A DNA stretch of 38,785 nt from a bacterium (GCA_016125385.1 WGLV01000030.1:1-38785); one strand, 5' to 3'. Shown: positions 7,974 to 17,667, counted from the first letter of the stretch. Program-made: numbers and translations. Notes: a model not told the origin generated them from the letters alone.

Positions 7974-9287
7974 TTATTCCGTTCGCGCCAGCATGCGATC
8001 GATGGTCTCAATGCATTGCATCATGGCGCGCCCATTGTGGTAGGGCGATTTCCACAGGTTGGCCTTGCCGCCCTGGCGCTTTCCATCTTCGCTGATGGAG
8101 CTGCTCCAGTCGCCGTATTTCCAATCCACCTGGTGCTTGTCGATCCAGTCGAGCATGAGCTGGAAGCACTTCCAGTACCGCTCGTCGCCAGTCCGTTCAA
8201 ACATGCGCAGCGACGCCACGATTCCTTCCGCCTGCACCCACCAGACCTTGGTTCTGGATGAAGCGGGTTCATTGAATTTCCCCGTGTCGTAAAACCCGCC
8301 CTGATCCCAGTCGAAACCATATTGCATTGAATTTTTCATCAGCGTCTCGTACAGATCGAGCAGCGGGCCGTCGGTGACGCCCGCCGAGCGGCACGCCTCC
8401 ATCAGCAGCCATACGTTTTCAATGTCGTGCCCATACGAGACGATGTTGTATTCCGGTTTGTCGATGGGGAGCCAGTTGGGCAGGTATTTATCCGTGCATC
8501 CGCCGACGGTTTTCCGCACCACGGCGTTGCTTTGAATGGCGATCAGTTCGAGCAGGTCTTCCCGCGCGCCGGGATCGCGGCTGACCTCATACCAGGTGGA
8601 ATACGCTTCCAACAGATGAAGGTGAGTGTTCATCAGTTTGAAATCATTGGGGACGTTCATCAGGTTTTTAACGTCCGGCCCGGCGGGCGACCAGTCGCGA
8701 TTGAACGACTCGCGGAACCCGCCGAATTCATCATCATGCGCGTAGCGGTCGAGCAGGCTGGCGAGGCGCCAGGCGAGATCGATGGCCAGGGGATTGCGGG
8801 TTGCTTTGTAATACTCCGACAGGCCGTAGAGCATGAACGACTCGCCGTAGAGATGTTTCAGGCCGATCTCAACCTTCTCGCCATCCTCGGCCATCTGTTG
8901 ATAGAAGCCGCCGTATTGGTCGTCCCACATGCGATCGCGAAAATACGAAAAGCCGTGATCGGCGGCCGCGCGATGGCGATCATCGCCAAAACCGTGGTTG
9001 AGCATCGCGGAGAAATACCACAGGCAACGCGCCTGGGTGACGATGCCCTTCGATTCCGGCCCCTGCCATTCGCCTTTGGCGTCATGGTTGAGTTGATAAC
9101 CGCCGCGATCGACGTCAACCAGTTGGGGCAGCCAGAAGGCGTCGATGTTTTCAAGCAGGATTTTCTGAATGCGCGTCTTCGCCTGTCTGAGTTCATCGAG
9201 ATGCGCGTTCGCGGGTTGAGAGTTCGCCGGTAAAGAGGCTATGACGGCGAAGATGAAGACCGTAATGATTTTTGGAAGCATTCGCAT
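7974..9287 (-). CDS. Exported AGE-family sugar 2-epimerase
   Basis: A 437-residue protein with a signal peptide (about 1-26, ending SLPANSQPANA), so it acts in the periplasm or outside. The mature part is an (alpha/alpha)6 barrel of the N-acylglucosamine 2-epimerase family: FWLPQLVDVDRGGY, TQARCLWYFSAML, DQYGGFYQQM, LYGESFMLYGLSEYY, NTHLHLLEAYSTWYE, SYGHDIENVWLLMEA, WWVQAEGIVASL. Family members epimerise cellobiose, mannobiose or N-acyl-glucosamine at C2; the HDIENVWL motif and about 400-residue length resemble cellobiose/mannobiose 2-epimerases more than renin-binding-protein types. An exported form is less usual, since characterised members are mostly cytoplasmic. GGAG lies eight bases before the ATG. 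It diverges from the TIM-barrel gene at 9532 and probably shares its control. Confidence 0.85.
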   Translation of the reverse strand: MRMLPKIITVFIFAVIASLPANSQPANAHLDELRQAKTRIQKILLENIDAFWLPQLVDVDRGGYQLNHDAKGEWQGPESKGIVTQARCLWYFSAMLNHGFGDDRHRAAADHGFSYFRDRMWDDQYGGFYQQMAEDGEKVEIGLKHLYGESFMLYGLSEYYKATRNPLAIDLAWRLASLLDRYAHDDEFGGFRESFNRDWSPAGPDVKNLMNVPNDFKLMNTHLHLLEAYSTWYEVSRDPGAREDLLELIAIQSNAVVRKTVGGCTDKYLPNWLPIDKPEYNIVSYGHDIENVWLLMEACRSAGVTDGPLLDLYETLMKNSMQYGFDWDQGGFYDTGKFNEPASSRTKVWWVQAEGIVASLRMFERTGDERYWKCFQLMLDWIDKHQVDWKYGDWSSSISEDGKRQGGKANLWKSPYHNGRAMMQCIETIDRMLARTE

Positions 9288-9468
9288 AATTCCGTCTCCC
9301 CATGATTGATGATCGCGGCGCGTTGCAACGGCGGTACGATCCGGGTTACACTACCAAAGCCGCGCGAGATTCTTTGCCGCCCGGGCGCCGTTTAAACTCT
9401 GCGTGGCGGTAATCACACTGGTTCCGTGACTTCCGCCCACCGCGCCCGGGATGAATACAGACATCGTA

Positions 9469-9500
9469 TTGACAGCCGGTATCATTTGACCATACCCGGC
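9469..9500 (+). promoter_or_regulatory. Promoter with overlapping inverted repeat before the TIM-barrel gene
   Basis: TTGACA at 9469-9474 and CATACC at 9491-9496 are 16 bases apart. The spacer and -10 lie within an imperfect palindrome, GCCGGTAT then nine bases then ATACCCGGC (one-base bulge), at 9475-9500. That placement would suit a repressor. The -10 matches consensus poorly. Confidence 0.4.
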
Positions 9501-9531
9501 TTTCGCGCGCAATCGGAAGGGAGCGTAATCC

Positions 9532-10515
9532 ATGATGAATGACTCGAAGAACAACCAATTGATTGGCTCATCGATTTCGCGGCGCCGTTTCATCGCCAGC
9601 GCGGGCGCGGCGGCGGTGACCGCCTCGCTTTCAGGCCAGGCGGTTCGCGCGGCGGATTCAGATAAACCGAAAAAGCCGCAGGTTGTGATTTTCAGCAAGC
9701 ATCTGCAATGGCTTAACTGGAAAGACATGGCGGAAACCGCCGCCGAGATCGGCTTTGACGGGATCGATCTCACTGTGCGCACCGGCGGTCACGTTTTACC
9801 CGAGCGCGTGGTCGACGACCTGCCCGCCGCCGTCGAGGCGATTCACGGCGCGGGGCTTCCGGTATCGATGATCACCACGCTGATCGCCAATCGCGATACC
9901 GAAAACGCCAGCGCGGTGCTGGCCACCGCCGGTCAATTGGGCATCCCCTATTTCCGCTTCGGGACGTTCAAATACAAAGAAGACGTCGACTATCAGCAGC
10001 AGCGCGATGAATGGAAGGCGCAGCTTCAGGACCTGGCGGGCATGGCGGCGTTTTTTAAAGTGGTGGGCGGATATCACAACCACTCCGGCGAACGTTATAT
10101 CGGCGGCGCCATCTGGGACCTCAACGATATGCTGACCGGCGTCGCGCCGGAATGGCTTGGCTCGAATTACGACATCGGCCACGCTTTCGCCGAAGGCGCG
10201 CGCGGCGCGTGGGAAACCAACTTTTATCTCATCGCGCCCCGCATCAAGATGTCGGCGGTGAAAGACGCCGCGATGTATTACGACGCCGGTAAGGGTTGGC
10301 GCGGCGCGCACCCGCCGCTTGGCGAGGGATTCGTCGATTGGAAACGCGTGCTCACGCTGATGAAAAACGCCGGTTTTCAGGGACCTTTCTCTATTCATCA
10401 GGAATACGATCTGGAAGGCAAGAACAAAAGAGAGCAGCAGAAATCCTGCGTGAACGGATTGAAGAAAGACCTCAAGTTTTTCCGCGACCGGCTGAAGGAA
10501 GTGGGCTGGGCATGA
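9532..10515 (+). CDS. Tat-exported sugar phosphate isomerase/epimerase-like TIM barrel
   Basis: A 327-residue protein. It opens with a twin-arginine signal, SRRRFIASAGAAAV (residues 16-29), with cleavage near VRAAD, so it is exported folded. The rest is an AP-endonuclease-family-2 / xylose-isomerase-like TIM barrel: EIGFDGIDLTVRTGGHVLPE, NHSGERYIGG around 180, YDIGHAFAEG, KMSAVKDAAMY, and PPLGEGFVDWKRVL near the end. The histidines, acids and YDIGH are the kind that bind a divalent metal in these epimerases. Exported relatives are common in sugar-degrading lineages, often as oxidised-sugar epimerases or lyases; the substrate here is unknown. AAGGGAG precedes the ATG. ATG codons at 9532 and 9535 are both possible. 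It ends tail-to-tail with lhr, 34 bases apart. Confidence 0.85.
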   Translation: MMNDSKNNQLIGSSISRRRFIASAGAAAVTASLSGQAVRAADSDKPKKPQVVIFSKHLQWLNWKDMAETAAEIGFDGIDLTVRTGGHVLPERVVDDLPAAVEAIHGAGLPVSMITTLIANRDTENASAVLATAGQLGIPYFRFGTFKYKEDVDYQQQRDEWKAQLQDLAGMAAFFKVVGGYHNHSGERYIGGAIWDLNDMLTGVAPEWLGSNYDIGHAFAEGARGAWETNFYLIAPRIKMSAVKDAAMYYDAGKGWRGAHPPLGEGFVDWKRVLTLMKNAGFQGPFSIHQEYDLEGKNKREQQKSCVNGLKKDLKFFRDRLKEVGWA

Positions 10516-10549
10516 TTCGGTATAAATCGAAGATTGTTCGCGCGTCCGG

Positions 10550-13500
10550 TCAGTAATAGCGCTTGCGCAACGTCAGCTTCGCGCCATCCGATGAAACGTC
10601 GAACGCGGATTGCAGCACGGCGCGGCAGGGGCTTTCGGCGGCGCTGATGTTGTTGATGGTTTCAATGACAACCGAGCGCGCGGCGTCGAACGAACGATTG
10701 AGCCAGTCGTGAAACAGAGAGAAATAACGCGGCAGATTGGAGTCGCCGGGTTCCGCGTGAATGCACAGCTCTTTGCCGCCGCGTCTGGAGACGATGACCA
10801 GCGTGCGGCCATGATAGACGAGATGGTTTCCCGCCCGGCGTTCGGGCAATAAATCTTTGAACGCCTCCAGCCCGGCGCCGCAGAGCGAGGCCGGGTCGGA
10901 GGCGTTCATCCAGAACACCACGTCTTCACCCATTGGTTCGCGCATCGCGGCCAGCCCGGCGGGCGTGGTGAATTGCAATCCCGGAACGCCCTCGAAAAAA
11001 CATCCACCAATCAACTCGCCTGAGAGTTCCATCACGCGCATAGCCTTGAAGAGCTCGCCCCAGCGCATGGGCGCCGCTTCGCGCGCCAGCAGGTCGCGGA
11101 ACACGACGCCGTAGCGGTCGATCAGGGTGCGTACGCGGTCTTTGCGGCGTTCGAGATCGTCGAGAGCGTCGCTCGCCGGAGCAGGCCGCGGCGTGACGAA
11201 CCACGAGCCGGTGAAAGGACGCGAGGCGCGCCAGCGGCTGAATCCCGGGCGCCGGCCCAACGATCGCTCGGCGGCCAGCGGCTCGGCTTTAAAGCGGCTC
11301 GCAATGCCTTTTCGTATCGCCGAAAACGAATCGTTTGAGGCCTCGCCGCGCCACGCCGCGCGCCAGAGCGCTTCGGTGAGTTCGGCTGAATCGAGCCCGT
11401 TGTGATGCTGCAATTCAAAAAAATCGTACTTGCCATTCGGGGCGGGGAAGAGCCGAAGCGATTCATTCTGTTCTGATTCGCTGCTTTCGGACAGCAGTTC
11501 GATCTGATCGGCGAAACAAAAAGCGATTCGTCCCTCTCCACAGCCCAGCCACAGTAAACCCGATTCATACATCAGGCTATCGAGCCAGGCGCTCTGGTAG
11601 TTCGCGATTCTCGCCGGCAGGAGGTCGCGTTCCCACTGTGCGGCGGGCGCGGGATAGGCCAACAGCGGTTCCAGCGCGGAGGGAAGGCTCTCGCTCGACT
11701 CGCCGCGCGGCGCCAGATTCTGTTGGCGGGCGAGATACAGCGGCAGCGTTTCAACCGGCAGGGGTTGAAACCTCGGCGCCGCCTGACGGCGTTTGAGCCT
11801 CAGCAATCGTTCCAGATTTTCCGCGTCGCAAATCTCATCCTCATCCCGTGTGGAGAGCGCTCCCGCGATGACGCGTTCATCGTCGATCAGTGCGTTCAAC
11901 GCACCGTCGAGCTCAGCGGATCCAACAGGCAGCGCTTTCCGCAACCAAGCACGCGCGAGGGGGCCGTAATACGTGATCCAACGCCCCAGCCAGGCTTCGA
12001 GCGACGTTTCGTCCTCATCGCCCGGCGCGCATCGCTCGAACAGGTTCGTCCAATCGGCGTCAATGACCTGCTTCACGTCCGCCGCCAGATATAACTTCAC
12101 GTCATCCGGCGTGGAACCGAACGCGCGCAACGTTGCGGGCAGCGTTTCCAGCGCGGCGGCGAATCGAAGACCACGCCGCTTCCATTCCACCATCACCGCG
12201 CGCTTGCTAAGGGCATCGAGCCACGGGGCGGCCTCGTTTGAATCGCCGTCCATCGCGTCAAGCAGCGCAATCCATTCATCGGCGGGAATCAGCATGCGCT
12301 CTTTCAGCCAGTCGAATAGATCGGTTTCCGATGCAGGCGTATAACCTGGCGCGCGGCGTTGCAGGCGTTTTTCAAGGTCATCAATGAAGGCGGGTTCAAC
12401 GCGTGGACGCAAATCGGCGTCGAAGATGATTTCTTTCAACAGGTCGCCGCGCAAGTTTGACGCATCGCTCGCGTTGGAAGCGTCCGAGCGGTAGATGAAA
12501 TCGTTTGTTTGGAGCCATAGAACGCCGCGTGCGAAGGGCGAGGGCCATTCGGTGCGAGTCTCCGTCACAGCGACGTTTCCCGCCTGAATCTCATTCAACC
12601 GCTCCCGCAGACCGGGCAGGTCGAATTCATCGTTCAGACACTCACGCCAGGTTTCAAGCAGAATGGGGAAATCATCATGCCGCCGCACCGTCGCCAGCAG
12701 TTCCTGAGAACGCAGCCGGTGAAGCCAGAGCGGAGTCCGGTAATCCTTCGGTCCGCGCGGCAACAAGAGCGCCCGCGCCGCGTTCTGGCGAAAGCGTGAT
12801 CCGAAAAAGCCGCTTGATTCCAGTTTTTTGCGCAGCCAGCCTTCGATGGAATCGGCGTTCAATTCGAACAGCAAATCGCGCAGGGAGACCTCGCCGGGAA
12901 CCGCCGCGCCGAGCGCGTCGTCGTTACAGAACATTTCAAGCCGCGAGCCGTAACGCTCCTCCCACAGCGCGGCCATCGCCAGCGCCAGCGGGCGGTTGAT
13001 GCGGCCGCCCCACGGCGAGTGGATGACGATCCGCCGCCAGTCGCTCCGTGCGCCCGCCAACGTCGTGTTTTCGATGACGAGATGATGACGGTGGGGCAGA
13101 GAGGCGCGCGTTGCTTGTTTCTGCAGGACGAGCAGGTCGATCAGCGCTGCGGCGGCGGATTCATCCATACAACATTCATTCAGCAGCCATGTTTTGAATG
13201 AGTCTTGTCCCGCGTCGCGTTCAGCCCGTTCGAGAAACTCCGCGACGCGATCCGCGAATGGACCGGGCCGCGATGAGCCGTCCGCTCGCCAGAAAGGGGC
13301 GTCCATCGAAGGTTCATCGACCGGCGCCGCGATGACGTCGTTGTGTGTGATATCGAATATCTTCCATGACTGCGCGCCCAGTACAAACACGTTTCCGCGC
13401 GTGCGCTCCCACACGAATTCCTCATCGAGTTCTCCGAACTTGACGAGCGTATCGCGATGGCGCAGGGCATAGGCGCCCCGGTCGGGAATGGTTCCGCCCT

Positions 13501-14995
13501 GCATATATATCTTGCGCAACGCGCCGTCACGCGCGCGCGCCGTTCCGTGGATGCGGTCGACGGAGATCAGCGGTTTGAGGTAGCGAGGCCGGTCTTCGCC
13601 ATAGCGCCCCTCCAACATGTTGATGGTGAGGTCGAACTCGCGGCGGCTCAAGTTGAAATAGGGCGCGCTGCTCAGGAGAAACGCATACAGCCCATCCAGC
13701 GTCCATTCATCCACGCCGGTCATGGCTACGACGGTCTGCGCGAGCATGTCGAGCGGGCGCGTCACCGGTCGGATCGGCTCCACCTCGCGGCGCTGGACGC
13801 AATTCGCGGCCACGGCGGAAAGCACGAGGTCGAGCCCATGCGTGGTGAAAATCGAGCCGCGGCTGACCTGACCCACGCCGTGGCCCGCGCGGCCGATGCG
13901 CTGCAACGCGGCGGACCCGCCCGGCGGCGCCTGGACCATCAATACTTCATCCAGCGCGCCGATGTCGATGCCCAGCTCGAGAGAACTGGTTGCGATGATG
14001 GCGGGCAGTACGCCCTGTTTCATGCGATCTTCGACGACCGCGCGGGTCTCGCGTGAGAGCGAACCGTGATGCGCGTAAGCGATGGGTTTCGCCTCGCCCT
14101 CGTTAAGCAGCGCGCTCAGCCGTTCACACAGCCGGCGGCTGTTGGTGAAGACAAGCGTGGAGCGATTGTTAAGGATCCGTTCTTTCAGCGCGGCGGCGAA
14201 CGGCGCCCAGAATCGCGCTTCGTCGCTGGATTCAACCGCCTCGGGAGGACGCCGAACGTCGAGTTCGATGCGCTTGCGCCCCGTGCAATCGACGATCTCG
14301 ACCGGACGTGGGTGACAGGAGAAGCCGCCCTCGCTTTCTTCGATGCGGCGCCCGGCCGCCCATTCTGCAATGGTTTCGAGCGGCTTGACCGTGGCCGACA
14401 GCGCGATGCGTTGAAACTCGCCCGCCAGCAGGGTGAGGCGATCGACCGCCGTGATGAGATGAACGCCGCGCTTGCCCTCCGCCACCGAATGGATTTCGTC
14501 GAGGATGATGGTTTGAACGCCATGTAACATGGTGCGGGCGCGCGGCGAGGCGAGAATCAGGTTCAGGCTTTCGGGCGTGGTGATGAGGATTTCGGGAGGG
14601 CGACGCAGCATGCGGGCGCGATCACCGTAAGGCGTGTCGCCGCTGCGGACCGCCGCGTGGATATCGGGAAACTCCTCTCCGGCGGCGTGGAAATACTCGC
14701 GCAGTTCGTCAAGCGGAACGATCAGGTTGCGCTGAACGTCGTTATTAAGCGCTTTTAACGGCGAGACGTACAGCACCGAACATCGCCCCGTCTTCCATTT
14801 TTTTTGAATGAGGCGGTCAAGCGCGAAAAGAAACGCGGTGAGGGTTTTGCCGCTGCCGGTGGGGGATGAGATCAATACATGCCGGCCCGCGGCGATCACC
14901 GGCCAGGCGCGGCGTTGCGGTTCAGTCGGTTCGCCCAGCCGTTCGCGGAACCAGTGCGCAACCAGGGGATGAAAGACGCTCAGCGGATCCGTCAT
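10550..14995 (-). CDS. lhr: Large ATP-dependent helicase Lhr
   Basis: A 1481-residue superfamily 2 helicase, close to the length of E. coli Lhr (about 1540). The Q motif (TEPQRRAWPVI) is at 24-34, Walker A SSPTGSGKT at 43-51, motif Ia VSPLKALNND at 78-87, DEIH at 166-169 and SAT at 200-202. The second RecA domain carries STLVFTNSRRLCERL and QRIGRAGHGVGQ (motif VI). A winged-helix and the Lhr-specific core domain follow, then about 600 residues of Lhr C-terminal extension ending near 1481. Lhr is a 3'-5' DNA/RNA-DNA helicase linked to DNA repair; full-length forms with the extension are the bacterial type. It is the last gene of a minus-strand run after a methyltransferase and a glycosyltransferase (75-base gap), an unexpected pairing that may be chance. 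Confidence 0.93.
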   Translation of the reverse strand: MTDPLSVFHPLVAHWFRERLGEPTEPQRRAWPVIAAGRHVLISSPTGSGKTLTAFLFALDRLIQKKWKTGRCSVLYVSPLKALNNDVQRNLIVPLDELREYFHAAGEEFPDIHAAVRSGDTPYGDRARMLRRPPEILITTPESLNLILASPRARTMLHGVQTIILDEIHSVAEGKRGVHLITAVDRLTLLAGEFQRIALSATVKPLETIAEWAAGRRIEESEGGFSCHPRPVEIVDCTGRKRIELDVRRPPEAVESSDEARFWAPFAAALKERILNNRSTLVFTNSRRLCERLSALLNEGEAKPIAYAHHGSLSRETRAVVEDRMKQGVLPAIIATSSLELGIDIGALDEVLMVQAPPGGSAALQRIGRAGHGVGQVSRGSIFTTHGLDLVLSAVAANCVQRREVEPIRPVTRPLDMLAQTVVAMTGVDEWTLDGLYAFLLSSAPYFNLSRREFDLTINMLEGRYGEDRPRYLKPLISVDRIHGTARARDGALRKIYMQGGTIPDRGAYALRHRDTLVKFGELDEEFVWERTRGNVFVLGAQSWKIFDITHNDVIAAPVDEPSMDAPFWRADGSSRPGPFADRVAEFLERAERDAGQDSFKTWLLNECCMDESAAAALIDLLVLQKQATRASLPHRHHLVIENTTLAGARSDWRRIVIHSPWGGRINRPLALAMAALWEERYGSRLEMFCNDDALGAAVPGEVSLRDLLFELNADSIEGWLRKKLESSGFFGSRFRQNAARALLLPRGPKDYRTPLWLHRLRSQELLATVRRHDDFPILLETWRECLNDEFDLPGLRERLNEIQAGNVAVTETRTEWPSPFARGVLWLQTNDFIYRSDASNASDASNLRGDLLKEIIFDADLRPRVEPAFIDDLEKRLQRRAPGYTPASETDLFDWLKERMLIPADEWIALLDAMDGDSNEAAPWLDALSKRAVMVEWKRRGLRFAAALETLPATLRAFGSTPDDVKLYLAADVKQVIDADWTNLFERCAPGDEDETSLEAWLGRWITYYGPLARAWLRKALPVGSAELDGALNALIDDERVIAGALSTRDEDEICDAENLERLLRLKRRQAAPRFQPLPVETLPLYLARQQNLAPRGESSESLPSALEPLLAYPAPAAQWERDLLPARIANYQSAWLDSLMYESGLLWLGCGEGRIAFCFADQIELLSESSESEQNESLRLFPAPNGKYDFFELQHHNGLDSAELTEALWRAAWRGEASNDSFSAIRKGIASRFKAEPLAAERSLGRRPGFSRWRASRPFTGSWFVTPRPAPASDALDDLERRKDRVRTLIDRYGVVFRDLLAREAAPMRWGELFKAMRVMELSGELIGGCFFEGVPGLQFTTPAGLAAMREPMGEDVVFWMNASDPASLCGAGLEAFKDLLPERRAGNHLVYHGRTLVIVSRRGGKELCIHAEPGDSNLPRYFSLFHDWLNRSFDAARSVVIETINNISAAESPCRAVLQSAFDVSSDGAKLTLRKRYY

Positions 14996-15070
14996 GATCG
15001 ATCGCCTTATCGCGGCGTGGCTTCGCCGGCGCCGAATGGAGTTTCGGAGCGCTTTCGCGTGACGCCGCGC

Positions 15071-15844
15071 TTACTTCGGTTTCCGGCAGACGAAATGGAT
15101 GCGTTCGCATTTGGCCGACACAGGTTTTTCCGTCATGTTGAAAAACGTGCCGAGCATCTCAAACCCCGCGTCCTGCAGGCGATCTTTGAGCCAACTGTTG
15201 GGGTAAACCCGCTGGCGGTGCACTTCCACAAATTTTTCATAGCCCCGATCGCCGCGTTTGAAGATGCTTACCTTTGAAGCGCAAATCTTGTTGACGATGT
15301 CGTACTCATTTTCCCAGATGTACGAAGCGTCTTCGAAATTTTCCGCGAAGGTGTATCCCGCGAAATTATGCATCAGGTTGTATTCGGTGGTGACGTCGAA
15401 GATATACCCGCCGCCGGGGCGTAACAGCGCGAAGACGTCTTCAAAAGCGCGAGCGACCGAGGTCTCATCGAGCAGATAGTTCAGGCTGTCGTACAGACAG
15501 ATCGCCAGATCGTACCCCGGTTCAAGTCTCAGCGCGGCCAGGTCGTCCATCGACCCGTGCAGTAACTGGGCTTTGACGCGCGTTTCGGTGAGCCGCTTCC
15601 GGGCGATGGCCAGCATGCCGGGCGAAATGTCGACGCCGGTCACACGATACCCGCGCTCGGCCAGGTTGGCCGTCATGACGCCGGTTCCGCAGGCGATTTC
15701 GAGAACGGACGTGACGTTGATTTTGAATTTTTTCGCCAGGCGGATGATATGTTCAGCCCACGAGTCATAATCGACGTCGCGCATGACGTCGTCGTAAATG
15801 CCGGCGAAGGCGGAATAGATTTCGTTTTCGGATGTTTCGGTCAC
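15071..15844 (-). CDS. Class I SAM-dependent methyltransferase
   Basis: A 257-residue protein starting with GTG at 15844, overlapping the stop of the upstream glycosyltransferase as GTGA, so the two are coupled. SAM-binding motif I is VLEIACGTGVMTANLAERG (about residues 42-60), motif II VTGVDISPGML, and the post-I acidic motif GYDLAICLYDSLNYLLD. The pattern YSAFAGIYDDVMRDVDYDSW at the start and the C-terminal beta strands fit the small-molecule or sugar methyltransferases often found beside glycosyltransferases. Substrate unknown; given its partner, O-methylation of a glycan or glycolipid is the simplest idea. Confidence 0.85.
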   Translation of the reverse strand: MTETSENEIYSAFAGIYDDVMRDVDYDSWAEHIIRLAKKFKINVTSVLEIACGTGVMTANLAERGYRVTGVDISPGMLAIARKRLTETRVKAQLLHGSMDDLAALRLEPGYDLAICLYDSLNYLLDETSVARAFEDVFALLRPGGGYIFDVTTEYNLMHNFAGYTFAENFEDASYIWENEYDIVNKICASKVSIFKRGDRGYEKFVEVHRQRVYPNSWLKDRLQDAGFEMLGTFFNMTEKPVSAKCERIHFVCRKPK

Positions 15845-17667
15845 GAAGAATTGGTCTCCATCATCAGGCGCTGATACACGAGCAGAAGTTCATCAAGATG
15901 ATCGCCAATCGATTTTACGGCGGGAATCGTCTCGCGCAAAGCGGCGAGGCGCCGGGGTTCGGCGATCAGGCCTTCGATGACGCGCCGCAGGCTGGCGGCG
16001 TCGCGGTGTTGAAACGTGAGTCCTCCGCCGTTTCTGACCTGTTCAACCATTCCGCCCACATCGGCGGTGATGACGGGAACTCTCATCTGAAATGCTTCAT
16101 GCACGGTCATCGGTGAGTTTTCCCACCAGATCGATGGGACCACGATGCAATCCAGTTCGCTCAGAATGCCGTACACCTCCGAGGGATCGTACTTGCCGTG
16201 AAATTCGACGGCGGGACCGGCCAGCGATCGCAACCGCGCGGGGTAATCTTCATAGCCGTCATATCCGGGGAAGAACCCATACACCCGCAGCCGCGCCCGG
16301 GATGGATCGATTTGGCGAAACGCCTCCAGCAGCAGATCGACTCCCTTGGAAGGAATCCACGTACCGATATAGCCGAAACGAATCGGATCGTGATACGCCC
16401 GCTCGCGTGGAGCGGGGGCGGGGGGAAAGCCATTGTCGGAAAACAGGATTTTGTCTTGCGGCAATCCGAACTGAATGAAAAAGCGCCGCAGAAATTCCGA
16501 TGGCGAGATAAAGACGTCCACTTCGTCGAACACGCGCCGCACCCGGTTGGTCCGGTGAGCGATTCCCTCATGCGCTTGAGGGGACAAATGGACCAGCAGA
16601 TCGGCGGCGTTTTCAAGCAGAGCTTTGATGCGGCGGCGCGATGCGGCGGCTTCGAGATCGATTTCGCTGTTTGGGGATTCCATTTGCATGGGCAGGACGC
16701 GTGGATTCAACCACCCCGCCGAGCAAAACTGAGGATCGCCCGTCGAAGCGACGGTTCGCAGTGTAAGCGGGCGTTGTTTCGCATCCTCTTCCAGCGTGAA
16801 CTCGACCGGACGCCAACCGCGATCGGCGGGTTCGTGTTTCGGGTCGAGCGTGTCATCGAACAGGCGTTCATCACCGCGCCATACTTCGAAACGAACGCCG
16901 CCGCCGGGCTTGTCGTATACCTCCGGGTGAAGCGCGACGGCGGAGACAAAGCGCGCTTTGCGGCTGAATCTCGCCGGATAGACCGCCTGGGCGGGCGGGT
17001 GCATCAATAACACCGGTCCACCGCCCAGAGGGAACTCGGTTCGTGAAACGTAGTGTGGATCGGGCGCCGTGATGTTGGCGCGGCGTGGTTGAAGACAATC
17101 GATCAGCGGGCGCTCTTTACTCGCGGGCTGAATCACACGGAGAACGCGTTCGGCCAATCCGCGCCAGCGGCCCCGAACCAGTTGCGGCGCCAGGCAGGCG
17201 CGGCAGCGCATGGGCGAAGGCCCGCCGCAGCAGGAGAGATCGCGCCGCAGGAGCTGTCCGCGCTGACACAGCAGCCAGTAGTCGTGCAACGTCATCACGA
17301 CGCGGCAGCCCGCCGCGCGCGCTTCAGCCGGCAGAGTCAACGACAGGTTGGTGAGGTGATGAAAGTGGACGATATCCGCGCGTTGTTCACGCAGCCAACA
17401 GCCAAAACGCGCGCCCAGAACCGGATTGTGATAGATGTCATGAAAACGATTGACGAAACGGTAGGTCTGGTTGATGCGCGAGGCCGGTACGCCCTCGTAT
17501 TCATCGGACTGGATCGTGTATTCATCCAGCGCGGCGTCGGAAAAACGGTAAAACACCACCGCTTCGTGACCGCGCCGGATCAGTTCTTTCGCCATGTTCA
17601 GGACGCAGAGCTCCGACCCGGCGTAGCTGAAGGGAGGGAAGGTATGGTTGACGAATACGATTTTCAT
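15841..17667 (-). CDS. GT4-family glycosyltransferase with inserted beta-sandwich-like domain
   Basis: A 608-residue protein, about 200 residues longer than a usual GT4. Residues 1-190 form the N-terminal GT-B domain (MKIVFVNHTFPPFSYAGSEL, then DIVHFHHLTNLSLTLP and MTLHDYWLLC) and include CCGGPSPMRCRACL, a cysteine cluster seen in some GT4 enzymes. Residues about 205-325 do not belong to the fold: ARFVSAVALHPEVY, GGVRFEVWRGDERLFDDTLD, ADRGWRPVEFTL and SAGWLNPRVL are the rhythm of a carbohydrate-binding-like beta sandwich. The C-terminal GT-B domain resumes near 330 and carries GYIGTWIPSKGVDLLLEAF and WWENSPMTVHEAFQMRVP, the E-x7-E region. The ATG at 17667 is preferred over an in-frame TTG at 17682. 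It leads the operon with the methyltransferase and lhr. Confidence 0.85.
   Translation of the reverse strand: MKIVFVNHTFPPFSYAGSELCVLNMAKELIRRGHEAVVFYRFSDAALDEYTIQSDEYEGVPASRINQTYRFVNRFHDIYHNPVLGARFGCWLREQRADIVHFHHLTNLSLTLPAEARAAGCRVVMTLHDYWLLCQRGQLLRRDLSCCGGPSPMRCRACLAPQLVRGRWRGLAERVLRVIQPASKERPLIDCLQPRRANITAPDPHYVSRTEFPLGGGPVLLMHPPAQAVYPARFSRKARFVSAVALHPEVYDKPGGGVRFEVWRGDERLFDDTLDPKHEPADRGWRPVEFTLEEDAKQRPLTLRTVASTGDPQFCSAGWLNPRVLPMQMESPNSEIDLEAAASRRRIKALLENAADLLVHLSPQAHEGIAHRTNRVRRVFDEVDVFISPSEFLRRFFIQFGLPQDKILFSDNGFPPAPAPRERAYHDPIRFGYIGTWIPSKGVDLLLEAFRQIDPSRARLRVYGFFPGYDGYEDYPARLRSLAGPAVEFHGKYDPSEVYGILSELDCIVVPSIWWENSPMTVHEAFQMRVPVITADVGGMVEQVRNGGGLTFQHRDAASLRRVIEGLIAEPRRLAALRETIPAVKSIGDHLDELLLVYQRLMMETNSS

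Noticed and set aside
8427-9233. 268-residue plus-strand frame opposite the AGE-family epimerase
   Set aside because: Antisense shadow of a clearly conserved enzyme.
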